17,446 nucleotides of DNA. Source: CAIKZZ01 sp035524495 (lineage in GTDB: Bacteria; Pseudomonadota; Gammaproteobacteria; Steroidobacterales; Steroidobacteraceae). The notes below the pieces were generated by a model, which saw only the letters and a list, made by a program, of their open reading frames with translations, searched no databases and was not told where the DNA came from. A program made the translations under genes and the position numbers. This document shows positions 1 through 7,720 of this stretch, piece by piece (the first letter of the stretch is position 1; each line of letters begins with the position of its first letter). Location of the stretch: NCBI GenBank assembly GCA_035524495.1, contig DATKOR010000093.1, positions 1-17,446 on the forward strand. The letters run 5' to 3'.

Positions 1-921
1 GCGGTCGAGGCGATCTACGCGACCGGCACCGTCGAGCCGACGGTGATGCTGCCGATCGCGCCGCGGGTCGCCGGCCGCATCGTGTCGCTGCTGAGCGACG
101 AGGGACGCGCGGTCAGGAAGGGCGAGCCGCTCGCGCGGCTCGAGTCGCAGGACCTCGACAGCACGGTCAGCGAGCTCACCGCCCGCGCGCGCTATGCGCA
201 CGCGGAGTTCGAGCGCATGCAGTCGCTGGTCAAGCGCGGCGTCGCCGCCGCGACCGACCTCGACCGCACGCGCGCCGACGCCGATGCCGCCGACGCCTCG
301 CTCGAGCGCGCGCGCACGCAGCGCGACTTCATGGTGCTGACCGCGCCCGCCGCCGGCACCGTGATCCGGCGCGACGGCGAGGTCGGCCAGTTCATCCCGG
401 TCGGGCAGGCGGTGTTCTACCTCTCGTGCTGCGCGCCGCTGCGGGTCTCGGCCGACGTCGACGAGGAGGACATCCCGCGGGTGCGCGTCGGCATGCCCGT
501 CGTGCTGCACGCCGACGCGCTGCCCGGCAAGACCTACGACGGCCAGGTGCTCGAGGTGACGCCCAAGGGCGACCCGGTCGCGCGCACCTACCGGGTGCGC
601 ATCAAGCTCGCCGATCCCGACGCCTTCAGCGTCGGCATGACGGTCGATACGAACCTGATCGTCGCGGTGCGCGACCACGCGCTGCTCGTGCCCTCCAACG
701 CGGTCGCAGGCGGCGCCGTGTGGACGATCGAGAACGGGCGGCTGAAGCGCCGCGCGGTGACGGTCGGCGTCGCGAGCGCCGCGCAGACCGAGATCCAGGC
801 GGGCCTCGAGGACGGCTCGACCGTGGTCGCGAACCCGAGCGACGCGCTGCGCGAGGGGCGGCGCGCGCGCGTGAAGGCCGCGACCTCGACGGCCGCCGCA
901 GCGGTGCCGGCCGGGCGATGA
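1..921 (+). CDS. HlyD/MacA-family efflux periplasmic adaptor subunit (5' partial)
   Basis: The frame is open from base 1, so the start codon and N-terminal anchor lie before the window; 306 residues are visible. The adaptor would bridge an inner-membrane ABC pump to an outer-membrane channel. Counting from the first visible codon, residues 8-21 form the usual entry strand into the barrel. Residues 22-52 are the first half of a lipoyl/biotinyl-like domain, and residues 54-110 are an Ala/Arg-rich helical hairpin. The second lipoyl half follows (LTAPAAGTV, GEVGQFIPVGQ), then a beta-barrel with the family-typical VTPKGDPVARTYRVRI stretch and a membrane-proximal domain. The stop TGA overlaps the ATG of the permease gene (ATGA), indicating translational coupling. 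The family is secure from these features; the cargo cannot be told. An internal ATG at 43 is within the conserved barrel and is not the real start. Confidence 0.9.
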   Translation, partial: AVEAIYATGTVEPTVMLPIAPRVAGRIVSLLSDEGRAVRKGEPLARLESQDLDSTVSELTARARYAHAEFERMQSLVKRGVAAATDLDRTRADADAADASLERARTQRDFMVLTAPAAGTVIRRDGEVGQFIPVGQAVFYLSCCAPLRVSADVDEEDIPRVRVGMPVVLHADALPGKTYDGQVLEVTPKGDPVARTYRVRIKLADPDAFSVGMTVDTNLIVAVRDHALLVPSNAVAGGAVWTIENGRLKRRAVTVGVASAAQTEIQAGLEDGSTVVANPSDALREGRRARVKAATSTAAAAVPAGR

Positions 922-2158
922 GGATCGAGCTCGACGTCGCGCTCACCCACCTGACGAGCCGGCGCCGGCAGACGCTGGTGTCGCTCACGGGCGTCGTGCT
1001 CGGCGTCGCGTTCTTCCTCGCGGTCTCCTCGCTGATGCGTGGCTCCGAGAAGGACTTCATCAAGCGCCTGATCGACAACAGCCCGCACATCACGGTCTCG
1101 GACGAATACCGCGCGCCCGAGGTGCAGCCCGCCGAGCTGCGCTGGCCGGGGGGCGCCGTGCAGGTGTCGCGCGTCAAGCCGCAGACCGAGACGCGCGGCA
1201 TCCGCGGCTACCGCGAGAAGCTCGCGTTCGTCGAGTCGCTGCCCGGGGTGCGCGCGGCGCCCGTGCTGATGGGCTCGGCGGTGCTGACCTTCGCCGGCAA
1301 GATCCAGGCCGTGACGCTCTCGGGCGTCGTGCCGGCGAAGATGAAGCACGTGACGACGATCGAGGAGAAGATGACCGCGGGCTCGCTCGACGCGCTCGGC
1401 GCGAACCCGAACGGCATCATCATCGGCCGCACGCTCGCCGACCGCTTCAACCTGCGCCTCGGCAGCACCGTCAGCGTCGTGTCCCCGGCGGGCGGCAGCC
1501 GCGCGATGAAGGTCGTCGGGATCTTCCGCACCGGCAACGCCTCCTACGACGAGGAGCAGACCTTCACGCTGCTGAAGCGCGCGCAGGCGCTGCTCGACCG
1601 GCCCAATCGCGCGAACCGCTTCGTGATCCAGCTCGAGGACGCCTACCAGGCGCGCGACCTCGCGCTGCGGATCGAGTCGACGCTCGGCTACAAGGCGGTC
1701 AGCTGGGTCGAGGCGTCCGAGGACATCCTGAGCGTGCTCCTGGTCCGCAACATCATCATGTACAGCGTCGTGTCGGCGATCCTGGTCGTCGCCTCGTTCG
1801 GCATCTACAACACGATCTCGACGATCGTCATGGAGAAGACCCGCGACATCGCGATCCTGAAGTCGATGGGCTTCCACGCGCGCGACGTGCGGCGGATCTT
1901 CCTGCTCGAGGGCCTGATCGTCGGCCTGATCGGCAGCGTCCTCGGCCTCGGGCTCGGTCTCGTGCTGATGCGCGTGCTCGCCGAGATCACCGTCAAGCCG
2001 CCCGGCGTCACCGAGCTCGTGCACCTGCCGGTGTGGTGGGGACCGGAGCAGTACGCGCTCGCGACGGCGTTCGCGCTCGGCTCCTGCCTGCTGGCGGCGT
2101 ACCTGCCGGCGCGCAAGGCCGGGCGCCTGCACCCGGTCGACATCCTGCGGGGCGCGAC

Positions 2159-2162
<4 letters not shown>
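918..2162 (+). CDS. ABC transporter permease, MacB/LolC (FtsX-like) type
   Basis: A 414-residue inner-membrane permease. The layout is that of the MacB/LolCE (type VII ABC) family: TM1 at about 19-40, a large periplasmic domain at about 41-275 (MacB_PCD type), then TM2 at about 276-302, TM3 at about 328-352 and TM4 at about 378-397. The cytoplasmic coupling segment EKTRDIAILKSMGF (306-319) and the C-terminal signature LPARKAGRLHPVDILRG are typical. The ATG was chosen because it overlaps the adaptor stop by four bases and gives the proper N-terminus; the frame is open further upstream, but that part only shadows the adaptor gene. The gene ends in a GTGA overlap with the ATPase gene. Such pumps move lipids, lipoproteins, peptides or macrolides by mechanotransmission; the substrate here is unknown. 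Confidence 0.92.
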
Positions 2163-2839
<677 letters not shown>

Positions 2840-2843
2840 GGGG

Positions 2844-2865
2844 CCGGCGACTTCGGTTTCGCCGG
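2844..2865 (+). terminator. Stem-loop after the ABC cassette, possible terminator
   Basis: A perfect 7-bp inverted repeat (CCGGCGA / TCGCCGG) with an 8-base loop begins five bases after the ATPase stop codon. There is no T-run behind it, so it is not a canonical intrinsic terminator. It could aid Rho-dependent termination or protect the 3' end of the transcript. Confidence 0.35.
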
Positions 2866-2942
2866 ATGCGGCGCGGCGCCCGGCTGCCGTTCCATAGGAC
2901 CCAAGGCCCTTCAGCAACCCGCGAACACAGGGGGGAATCATC

Positions 2943-3350
2943 ATGAAAATCAGGACCTTGGCCATCGGTGCCGCCGGACTCGCGATCGCCGCCGCCGCCT
3001 TCGCCGACCCGCCCGATGCGGCGCGTGGGGCGGAGGTCTTCAAGGCGCAGTGCGCCGCGTGCCACCTGCAGAAGGCGACCGACAAGAGCCCGCCGATCGG
3101 CCCGCAGCTCCTCGGCGTCGTCGGCCGCAAGGCCGGATCCTGGGACCACTTCAAGTACACCGACGCGATGCGAAAGTCGGGCCTCAGCTGGAACGCCAAG
3201 CTGCTGGATCAGTACCTCGAGAACCCGTACGCGGTGGTGCCGGGCGCGGCGATGGGCCTGCTCGTGCCGGTCGAGAAGAACCGCGTCGACGTGATCGCCT
3301 ACCTCGAGACGAACCCCGCCGAGCTCAAGCAGACCGAGCGCGCGCCCTAG
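2943..3350 (+). CDS. Class I cytochrome c, periplasmic
   Basis: A 135-residue exported monoheme cytochrome. Residues 1-21 are a signal peptide (Lys/Arg start, Ala-rich core, cleavage near AFA-DP). The heme site CAACH is at 37-41. The rest follows the mitochondrial/c2-type fold: GPQLLGVVGRKAG (53-65), an aromatic-rich middle (FKYTDAM, LSWN), and the distal ligand Met104 in VPGAAMG, followed by the C-terminal helix VDVIAYLET. A purine-rich Shine-Dalgarno (AGGGGGGAA) precedes the ATG. It carries single electrons between membrane complexes and periplasmic enzymes. It converges with the SCO gene of the nirK operon, so it may donate to nitrite reductase, but that is inferred from proximity only. 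The stop overlaps the SCO stop. Confidence 0.93.
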   Translation: MKIRTLAIGAAGLAIAAAAFADPPDAARGAEVFKAQCAACHLQKATDKSPPIGPQLLGVVGRKAGSWDHFKYTDAMRKSGLSWNAKLLDQYLENPYAVVPGAAMGLLVPVEKNRVDVIAYLETNPAELKQTERAP

Positions 3351-3946
3351 GGGCGCTTCAGCGCCTCACGCAGGCTCGCGACGAAGCCCTCGTCCTCGGC
3401 CGCGAGCACCTGCGTGCGCGTGACCGGGACGCCGTCGCGGTCCAGGAGCGTGATGATCGAGGCATGGCTGAAGCTGCCGTCGGGCAGCTGCCGGTAGCGG
3501 ATCCCGAGCGCCGCGGCGAGCGCGCGCACATCGCCGGCGCTCGCGTGCGCGACCACGAAGGTCGGCGCCTCGAGGTGATGGCTCGCCTGGTACTCGGCGA
3601 GCTTCGCCGGCGTGTCGCGCTCGGCGTCGAAGGACACCAGCAGGAAGGATGTGCCGGCGCGCTCCTCGCTCGTCAGCGCCGCCGCGGTCCGGCCCATCGC
3701 GAGGGCCAGCATCGGGCACACCGTCGTGCACGTCGAGTAGAACATCGTGACGACGAGCGGCCTTCCCCTGAACGAGGCGAGCGGCAGGCTCGGGCCCGCG
3801 GCGGGCTCGAGGCTCAGCTTCAGCTGGTACACCGACTCGCCGGGCAGCGCCGCCGGCGCCAGGGCGCCGTGCACGTGCGGATCGGCGCGCAGCGGCGATC
3901 CGACCAGCGAGCAACCGACGCAAAGCGCGAGCACGAGCCTCATCAT
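3347..3946 (-). CDS. SCO1/SenC/PrrC-family copper chaperone or thiol-disulfide protein
   Basis: A 199-residue exported thioredoxin-fold protein. An N-terminal hydrophobic signal segment (3-16) precedes the domain. The copper/redox motif is STCTTVCPM with Cys73 and Cys77 (CxxxCP), and the third metal ligand, His161, sits in the family position of GSFSHASIITLLDRDG. SCO proteins deliver copper to the CuA centre of cytochrome oxidase or reduce its cysteines; related members are found with nitrite and N2O reductase genes. Two ATGs occur in tandem. The first (3946) is chosen because it makes a 4-base ATGA overlap with the NirV-like gene. As last gene of the nirK operon it could supply or maintain copper for NirK. 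Its stop shares a palindromic CTAG with the convergent cytochrome c gene. Confidence 0.9.
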   Translation of the reverse strand: MMRLVLALCVGCSLVGSPLRADPHVHGALAPAALPGESVYQLKLSLEPAAGPSLPLASFRGRPLVVTMFYSTCTTVCPMLALAMGRTAAALTSEERAGTSFLLVSFDAERDTPAKLAEYQASHHLEAPTFVVAHASAGDVRALAAALGIRYRQLPDGSFSHASIITLLDRDGVPVTRTQVLAAEDEGFVASLREALKRP

Positions 3947-4710
3947 TGCGATCCTCCGCGCGCGCAGCGAAAGCCGAGGTTGCGCGTCGTGAAATGCGCC
4001 TCGAGCGAGGACAAGAGCGCCATCCGCATCAGCACCGGGTAGTCGTCGCGGATCTCGGCGCTCAGCGCGCCGGCGCCGCAGTACTGCAGCTTGTCGGGGT
4101 CGCCCTGGGTGCGCGAGTCGCCGCTGATCATCAGCCCGCCGAAGTCCTCGACCCACTCCCAGATCACGCCATGCAGGTCCAGGATGCCGTAGACGTTCGG
4201 CGGGGTCTTGCCCACGGGCGGCAGGCGCCGGCTCGAGGGCTGCGCGTACCAGCTGAGGATCCGCTCGCGGTACGCGGGGTCCTGGCGCGCGTCGCGCTGC
4301 CGCTCGTCGGCCGCGGCGACGTACTCCCACTCGTACCAGGTCGGCAGGCGCGCGCCCGCGGCCTCGCAGTAGGCGCGCGCCGCGAACCAGCTGACGTGCG
4401 TGACCGGCTGCTCGGGATCCGCGTCGCGGCCGAGCGTCGTCGGGCCCGCCCAGTGCGCGAGGTACTGGGCGTCGGCAAGGAGCGCCGGCGTCCTGCCGCG
4501 CGCCCACTCGGGGTGCGCGCCCACGAACGCCAGGTAGTCGGCGTTCGTGACCGGGGTGCGGTCGAGCTCGAAGGCGGCGACGTGCACGTCCTTCCGGTTC
4601 GTCCCGGGAGCGACGACCGGCGTGAAGTCGCCTTCGGGAATCCGGGCGCGCTGCGCGCCCACCGCGAGCGCGGCGAGCGCCGCGAGCAGGACGGCGAGGA
4701 GCGCGCGCAT
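3943..4710 (-). CDS. nirV: NirV-like formylglycine-generating-enzyme-fold protein
   Basis: A 255-residue exported protein of the SUMF1/FGE-sulfatase superfamily. Residues 1-19 are a signal peptide (MRALLAVLLAALAALAVGA). Family landmarks are PVTNADYLAF (53-62), QPVTHVSWFAARAYCEA (101-117) leading into GARLPTWYEWEYVA (119-132), NVYGILDLHGVIWEWVEDF (172-190) and the C-terminal NLGFRCARGG (244-253). The two copper-binding active-site cysteines of true formylglycine-generating enzymes (the CHxSYC region) are absent; that stretch reads LLSSLEAHFTTRN. It is therefore unlikely to be a sulfatase activator. A gene of this type directly downstream of nirK is known as nirV in several denitrifiers, with no settled function. 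Only five bases separate it from nirK, and it overlaps the SCO gene by four. The gene name rests on fold plus position. Confidence 0.8.
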   Translation of the reverse strand: MRALLAVLLAALAALAVGAQRARIPEGDFTPVVAPGTNRKDVHVAAFELDRTPVTNADYLAFVGAHPEWARGRTPALLADAQYLAHWAGPTTLGRDADPEQPVTHVSWFAARAYCEAAGARLPTWYEWEYVAAADERQRDARQDPAYRERILSWYAQPSSRRLPPVGKTPPNVYGILDLHGVIWEWVEDFGGLMISGDSRTQGDPDKLQYCGAGALSAEIRDDYPVLMRMALLSSLEAHFTTRNLGFRCARGGSQ

Positions 4711-4715
4711 CGGCC

Positions 4716-6203
4716 TCAGTGCGCGGCGCCCGCGGGCCGCTTGGTCGACTTCCTGATCTCGGCGACGTCGGAGGCGCTGACCTGCTGGTCCTCGTTGCCC
4801 CAGCTGTTGCGCACGAAGGTCAGGATGTTGGCGACCTCGTCGTCGTTGAGCTGGCTCATCGGCGGCATCACCGAGTTGAAGCTCTTGCCGTTGACCGTCA
4901 CGGGGCCCGTGAGGCCGTTGAGCAGGATGCCGATCGCGCGCTTGGCATCGGCCATCAGGAAGTCGGACTTCGCGAGCGGCGGGAAGACGCCCTCGAGGCC
5001 CTGGCCGTTGACCTGGTGGCACACCGAGCAGGTGCCGGTGAACAGCACCTCGCCGGCCTTGATCTGTTCCTCGCGCGTGAGCTTGCCGTGCGCGGCGGCG
5101 GCGGCGGCCGTCTCGACGGGCTTCTGGCTGCTCAGCGACTTCTCGGCGAGGTAGACCGCGTCGACCTCCTTGCCGGAGTACACGCTCTTGTTCTCGGGTC
5201 CGTCGATCTTGAGGATGCCGAGCGCGCCCTTGTTGAAGGCGCGGAACAGCGAGTGGTCGACCAGCACGTAGCTGCCCGGGACTTTGGCGTGGAACTCCAT
5301 CATCGCCGCGCCGCCGGCCGGGATCAGCGTCGTCTGCACGTTCTCCTGGAAGTGCGTGCCGCCCTCGAACCACACCCGGTCGAAGATCGCACCGATCACG
5401 TGGAAGCTCGAGACGAGGTTCGGGCCGCCGTTGCCGACGTAGAGCCGCACGCTCTCGCCGACCTTGGCCTTCAGCGCCTTGTCGCCGATCAGCGAGCCCT
5501 CCGAGCCGTTGAAGAGCACGTAGGTCGGGCGCTCGTCGATCGCGCGCTGCATGTCGAAGGGCTGCTGGCCCTTCTCGCGGTACTTGCCGACCGTGTAGAA
5601 GTCGCCCTGCATCACGTAGTACTCGTGGTCGACCGGCGTCAGGCCCTCGGGCGGCTCGACGAGAATCAGCCCGTACATGCCGTTCGCGACGTGCATGCCG
5701 ACGGGCGCGGTCGCGCAGTGATAGACGTAGATGCCGGCGTTCAGCGCCTTGAACGTGAACTGCGACTCGTGGCCGGGCGCGGTGAAGCTCGAGGCGGCGC
5801 CGCCGCCGGGTCCCGTGACCCCGTGCAGGTCGATGTTGTGCGGCATCTTGCTGTCGGGGTGGTTCTTCAGGTGGAACTCGACGGTGTCGCCCTGGCGCAC
5901 GCGGATGAAGCTGCCGGGGACCGTCCCGCCGAAGGTCCAGAACGTGTAGCGCACGCCCTCGGAGATCTCCTTCTCGACCTCGCGGACCTCGAGATCGACG
6001 ATCACCTTCGCCGGATAGAAGCGGTGCGTCGGCGGCGGCACCTGCGGCGGGGAGGTCAGCGTCGCGTGGACGGGCTCTCCCATCGGCGGGCCGAAGTCGC
6101 CATGCAGCACCTCGCCGCTGTCGGCGGGCGGCGCCGCGGCGAAGAGCGGCAGTGGAAGCAGCAACAGTGCTGCGAGCGCGAGCGAGCGAAGGTTGAAAGT
6201 CAT
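4716..6203 (-). CDS. nirK: Copper-containing nitrite reductase with C-terminal cytochrome c domain
   Basis: A 495-residue periplasmic enzyme reducing nitrite to NO. After a signal peptide (1-23) come two cupredoxin domains. Type 1 copper ligands are His122, Cys163, His171 and Met176; type 2 ligands are His127, His162 and His317; the catalytic pair is Asp125 (PHNIDLH) and His268 (SFHVIG). All are intact. The sequence resembles the AniA-like class (FHVIGAIFDRVW, VDHSLFRAFNKGALG). An Ala-rich linker (about 365-373) leads to a fused cytochrome c domain with CSVCH at 392-396 and a distal Met in SVMPPM (446 or 449). NirK with a tethered heme domain is known, for example in Ralstonia pickettii, and allows intramolecular electron delivery. 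A GGGAGG Shine-Dalgarno lies 7 bases before this ATG but only 4 before a GTG one codon upstream, so the ATG is preferred. It heads the nirK-nirV-SCO operon. Confidence 0.96.
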   Translation of the reverse strand: MTFNLRSLALAALLLLPLPLFAAAPPADSGEVLHGDFGPPMGEPVHATLTSPPQVPPPTHRFYPAKVIVDLEVREVEKEISEGVRYTFWTFGGTVPGSFIRVRQGDTVEFHLKNHPDSKMPHNIDLHGVTGPGGGAASSFTAPGHESQFTFKALNAGIYVYHCATAPVGMHVANGMYGLILVEPPEGLTPVDHEYYVMQGDFYTVGKYREKGQQPFDMQRAIDERPTYVLFNGSEGSLIGDKALKAKVGESVRLYVGNGGPNLVSSFHVIGAIFDRVWFEGGTHFQENVQTTLIPAGGAAMMEFHAKVPGSYVLVDHSLFRAFNKGALGILKIDGPENKSVYSGKEVDAVYLAEKSLSSQKPVETAAAAAAHGKLTREEQIKAGEVLFTGTCSVCHQVNGQGLEGVFPPLAKSDFLMADAKRAIGILLNGLTGPVTVNGKSFNSVMPPMSQLNDDEVANILTFVRNSWGNEDQQVSASDVAEIRKSTKRPAGAAH

Positions 6204-6350
6204 CACGGGACCTCCCGGTAACGAGGCGGCATTCTGGCCGCGCGGTGGGGGGCCCTGTCACCCGGACTTGCCACGGGCCGATCAGGATCTTCCGCGCCCG
6301 GAGGCGGGCGCTCACCGCAGCTTGGATGCTGCGCTGCGGGAGGCCGGTCC

Positions 6351-6370
6351 GCCTTGACTCAGGTCAAGGC
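6351..6370. promoter_or_regulatory. FNR/NnrR/DNR-type regulator box upstream of nirK
   Basis: The 14-mer TTGACTCAGGTCAA at 6354-6367 matches the Crp/Fnr-family consensus TTGAC/T-N4-G/ATCAA. It is extended by GCC/GGC to a perfect palindrome with 8-bp arms and a 4-base centre. It lies about 150 bp upstream of the nirK start, and no other start codon in the gap faces away from it. Nitrogen-oxide regulators (NnrR, DNR) and the oxygen sensor FNR bind such sites, usually centred near -41.5. That would place the transcription start near 6319 and give a long leader; no convincing -10 element is visible there. Confidence 0.75.
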
Positions 6371-6410
6371 GGGGCGCCGGGCGGGCCTGCGGAAAACCGC
6401 AACCGGTGCC

Positions 6411-6454
6411 TGGCTCACCGCTGGCTCACCACCGGCTCACCACTGGCTCACCAT
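6411..6454. repeat. Four-copy 11-bp tandem repeat between nirK and gloA
   Basis: Four contiguous copies of an 11-mer: TGGCTCACCGC, TGGCTCACCAC, CGGCTCACCAC, TGGCTCACCAT. They differ only at the first position and at the last two. The final copy covers the stop codon of the glyoxalase gene. A small hairpin (TGCGG-AAAA-CCGCA, 6388-6401) lies between the repeat and the FNR/NnrR-type box. The 11-bp period puts each unit on about the same face of the helix, but no protein is known to bind it. Confidence 0.85.
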
Positions 6455-6867
6455 TGGCCGGTGTTCGCCATCGACTTCCAGGGCTCGGCCGGGGGCCTCG
6501 CGCCGCCCTTCTGCAGGAGCTCGATCGAGATGTTGTCCGGGGAGCGCACGAAGGCCATGCGGCCGTCGCGCGGCGGGCGGTTGATCGTGACCCCGGCCTT
6601 CATCAGCCGCTCGCAGAGCGCGTAGATGTCGTCGACCTCGTAGGCGAGGTGGCCGAACGCGCGTCCGATGCCGTAGTTCTCGGGGTCCCAGTTGTAGGTG
6701 AGCTCGACCTGCGCCGCGTGATCGCCGGGCGCGGCGAGGAAGGCGAGCGTGTAGCGGCCGGCCTCGTAGTCCTTCCTGCCGACGAGCTCGAGCCCGAGCT
6801 TGTTGCAGTAGAAATCGAGCGAGGCGTCGAGGTCGGTGACGCGCACCATCGTGTGCAGGTATTTCAT
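6448..6867 (-). CDS. gloA: Lactoylglutathione lyase (glyoxalase I)
   Basis: A 139-residue vicinal-oxygen-chelate protein that isomerises the methylglyoxal-glutathione hemithioacetal to S-lactoylglutathione in the cytosol. The four metal ligands known from E. coli GloA are all present at matching positions: His5 (LHTMVRV), Glu55 (QVELTYNW), His73 (FGHLAYEV) and Glu116 (SIELLQK). The segments LDFYCNKLGLELVGRKDY and NYGIGRAFGH are family-typical. The start ATG follows a GGAGGAT Shine-Dalgarno at correct distance. The C-terminal extension of about 20 residues is slightly longer than in E. coli GloA (135 residues). It is divergent from the DsbA-like gene and tail-to-head with nirK's upstream region, so it is probably an independent housekeeping gene. 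The metal is likely nickel, as in bacterial short-form enzymes (inferred). Confidence 0.94.
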   Translation of the reverse strand: MKYLHTMVRVTDLDASLDFYCNKLGLELVGRKDYEAGRYTLAFLAAPGDHAAQVELTYNWDPENYGIGRAFGHLAYEVDDIYALCERLMKAGVTINRPPRDGRMAFVRSPDNISIELLQKGGARPPAEPWKSMANTGQW

Positions 6868-6930
6868 CGCATCCTCCGGTCGGCGAATGATGCCGGGTTT
6901 GGCGCACGCTTTCACCCCGAGGTCGTGTGC

Positions 6931-6936
6931 TAGGCT
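6931..6936 (+). promoter_or_regulatory. Possible extended -10 element for the DsbA-like gene
   Basis: TAGGCT preceded by TGC gives an extended -10 pattern (TG-N-TAGGCT) 31 bases before the ATG at 6968. The only -35 candidate, CTTTCA at 6909-6914 with a 16-bp spacer, is weak. This is a suggestion from spacing and pattern only. Confidence 0.3.
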
Positions 6937-6967
6937 GAATCGCAACCGTCCCTGCAAGGAACTCGCC

Positions 6968-7717
6968 ATGCGCCTGGGCCTCCTCATCTTCGCGCTCTTG
7001 ATCGCCAGCCACTGCGCGGCGCAGGACCCGGCGCCGCTGACGCGCGAGCAGGGTGAGGCGATCCTCAAGGAACTCGCCGACATCAAGCGCGCGCTCGCCG
7101 ACCTCAAGTCAAAGCCCGCGGGCGAGTCCGAGTCCGGCGCGCCGTCGAAGGTCACGCTCGGCGACGTCGCCGTCGACGTGATCGGCTCTCCCAACGCGCC
7201 GGTGACGATGGTCGAGTTCACCGACTACCAGTGCCCGTTCTGCAAGCGCTTCCACGAGCGCACCTGGCCCGAGATCAAGAAGAAGTACGTCGACACCGGC
7301 AAGGTGCGCTTCGTCGTACGCGACATGCCGCTCTCGTTCCACGAGCAGGCGCTGCCGGCCGCGGTCGCCGCGCGCTGCGCGGGACAGCAGGGCCGCTTCC
7401 CGTTCGTGTTCGAGGCGCTCTTCGCGCTGCCGGAGCTCTCGAACGAGGCGATCCGCGCCGTCGTCTCGGCCGCCGGCGTCGCCGAGGGCCCGTACCGGCT
7501 GTGCACGGCGGCCCCGGTCGTGCGCGCGGCGATCACCGCCGACAGCGACGAGGCCGAGCGGCTCGGCATCAACGGGACGCCCGGCTTCGTGATCGCGCAG
7601 AAGAAGGGCGATGCGCTCGAGGGCGCGCTCATCGTCGGCGCGCAGCCGACGAACGTGTTCACCTCGCGGCTCGATGCGCTCCTCGCCGCGCCGCCGGCGC
7701 CGGCGCCGGCGCACTGA
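6968..7717 (+). CDS. DsbA/BdbD-like periplasmic thiol-disulfide protein
   Basis: A 249-residue exported thioredoxin-fold protein of the DsbA/Thioredoxin_4 group. A signal peptide covers about 1-18. A short charged helical segment (25-47, LTREQGEAILKELADIKRAL), likely a coiled coil, precedes the catalytic domain. The active site CPFC is at 89-92 within MVEFTDYQCPFCKRFH, and the cis-proline loop GTPGF has Pro205. A second cysteine pair, Cys137 and Cys179, is also present and could form a structural disulfide. AAGGA upstream is a reasonable Shine-Dalgarno for this ATG. A frame extension to 6836 has no signal sequence at its start and overlaps the divergent gene. Such proteins oxidise or isomerise disulfides in the periplasm. 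The partner DsbB/DsbD-like gene is not in the window, so direction of electron flow is unknown. Confidence 0.88.
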   Translation: MRLGLLIFALLIASHCAAQDPAPLTREQGEAILKELADIKRALADLKSKPAGESESGAPSKVTLGDVAVDVIGSPNAPVTMVEFTDYQCPFCKRFHERTWPEIKKKYVDTGKVRFVVRDMPLSFHEQALPAAVAARCAGQQGRFPFVFEALFALPELSNEAIRAVVSAAGVAEGPYRLCTAAPVVRAAITADSDEAERLGINGTPGFVIAQKKGDALEGALIVGAQPTNVFTSRLDALLAAPPAPAPAH

Positions 7718-7720
7718 GGC

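Noticed and set aside
588..2132. A long minus-strand open frame across the adaptor and permease genes
   Set aside because: Composition is that of an antisense shadow, and it runs across two genes with well-conserved domains on the other strand.
3943..4710. Sulfatase-activating formylglycine-generating enzyme
   Set aside because: No sulfatase gene nearby, copper-site cysteines absent, and the position after nirK fits NirV better.
5370..5410. Apparent loss of the catalytic His of nitrite reductase (GAIFDRVW where classical enzymes have GGHGDYVW)
   Set aside because: Counting back from the type 2 ligand in the Alcaligenes-type enzyme places the catalytic His in the PHLIGG motif. The matching residue here, His268 in FHVIG, is present, as in AniA-like enzymes.
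4719..6221. A 500-codon open frame on the plus strand, antisense to nirK
   Set aside because: Its protein is an Arg/Ala/Val-rich shadow with no family motifs, a common effect of high GC and third-position bias. The minus-strand frame has complete NirK signatures.
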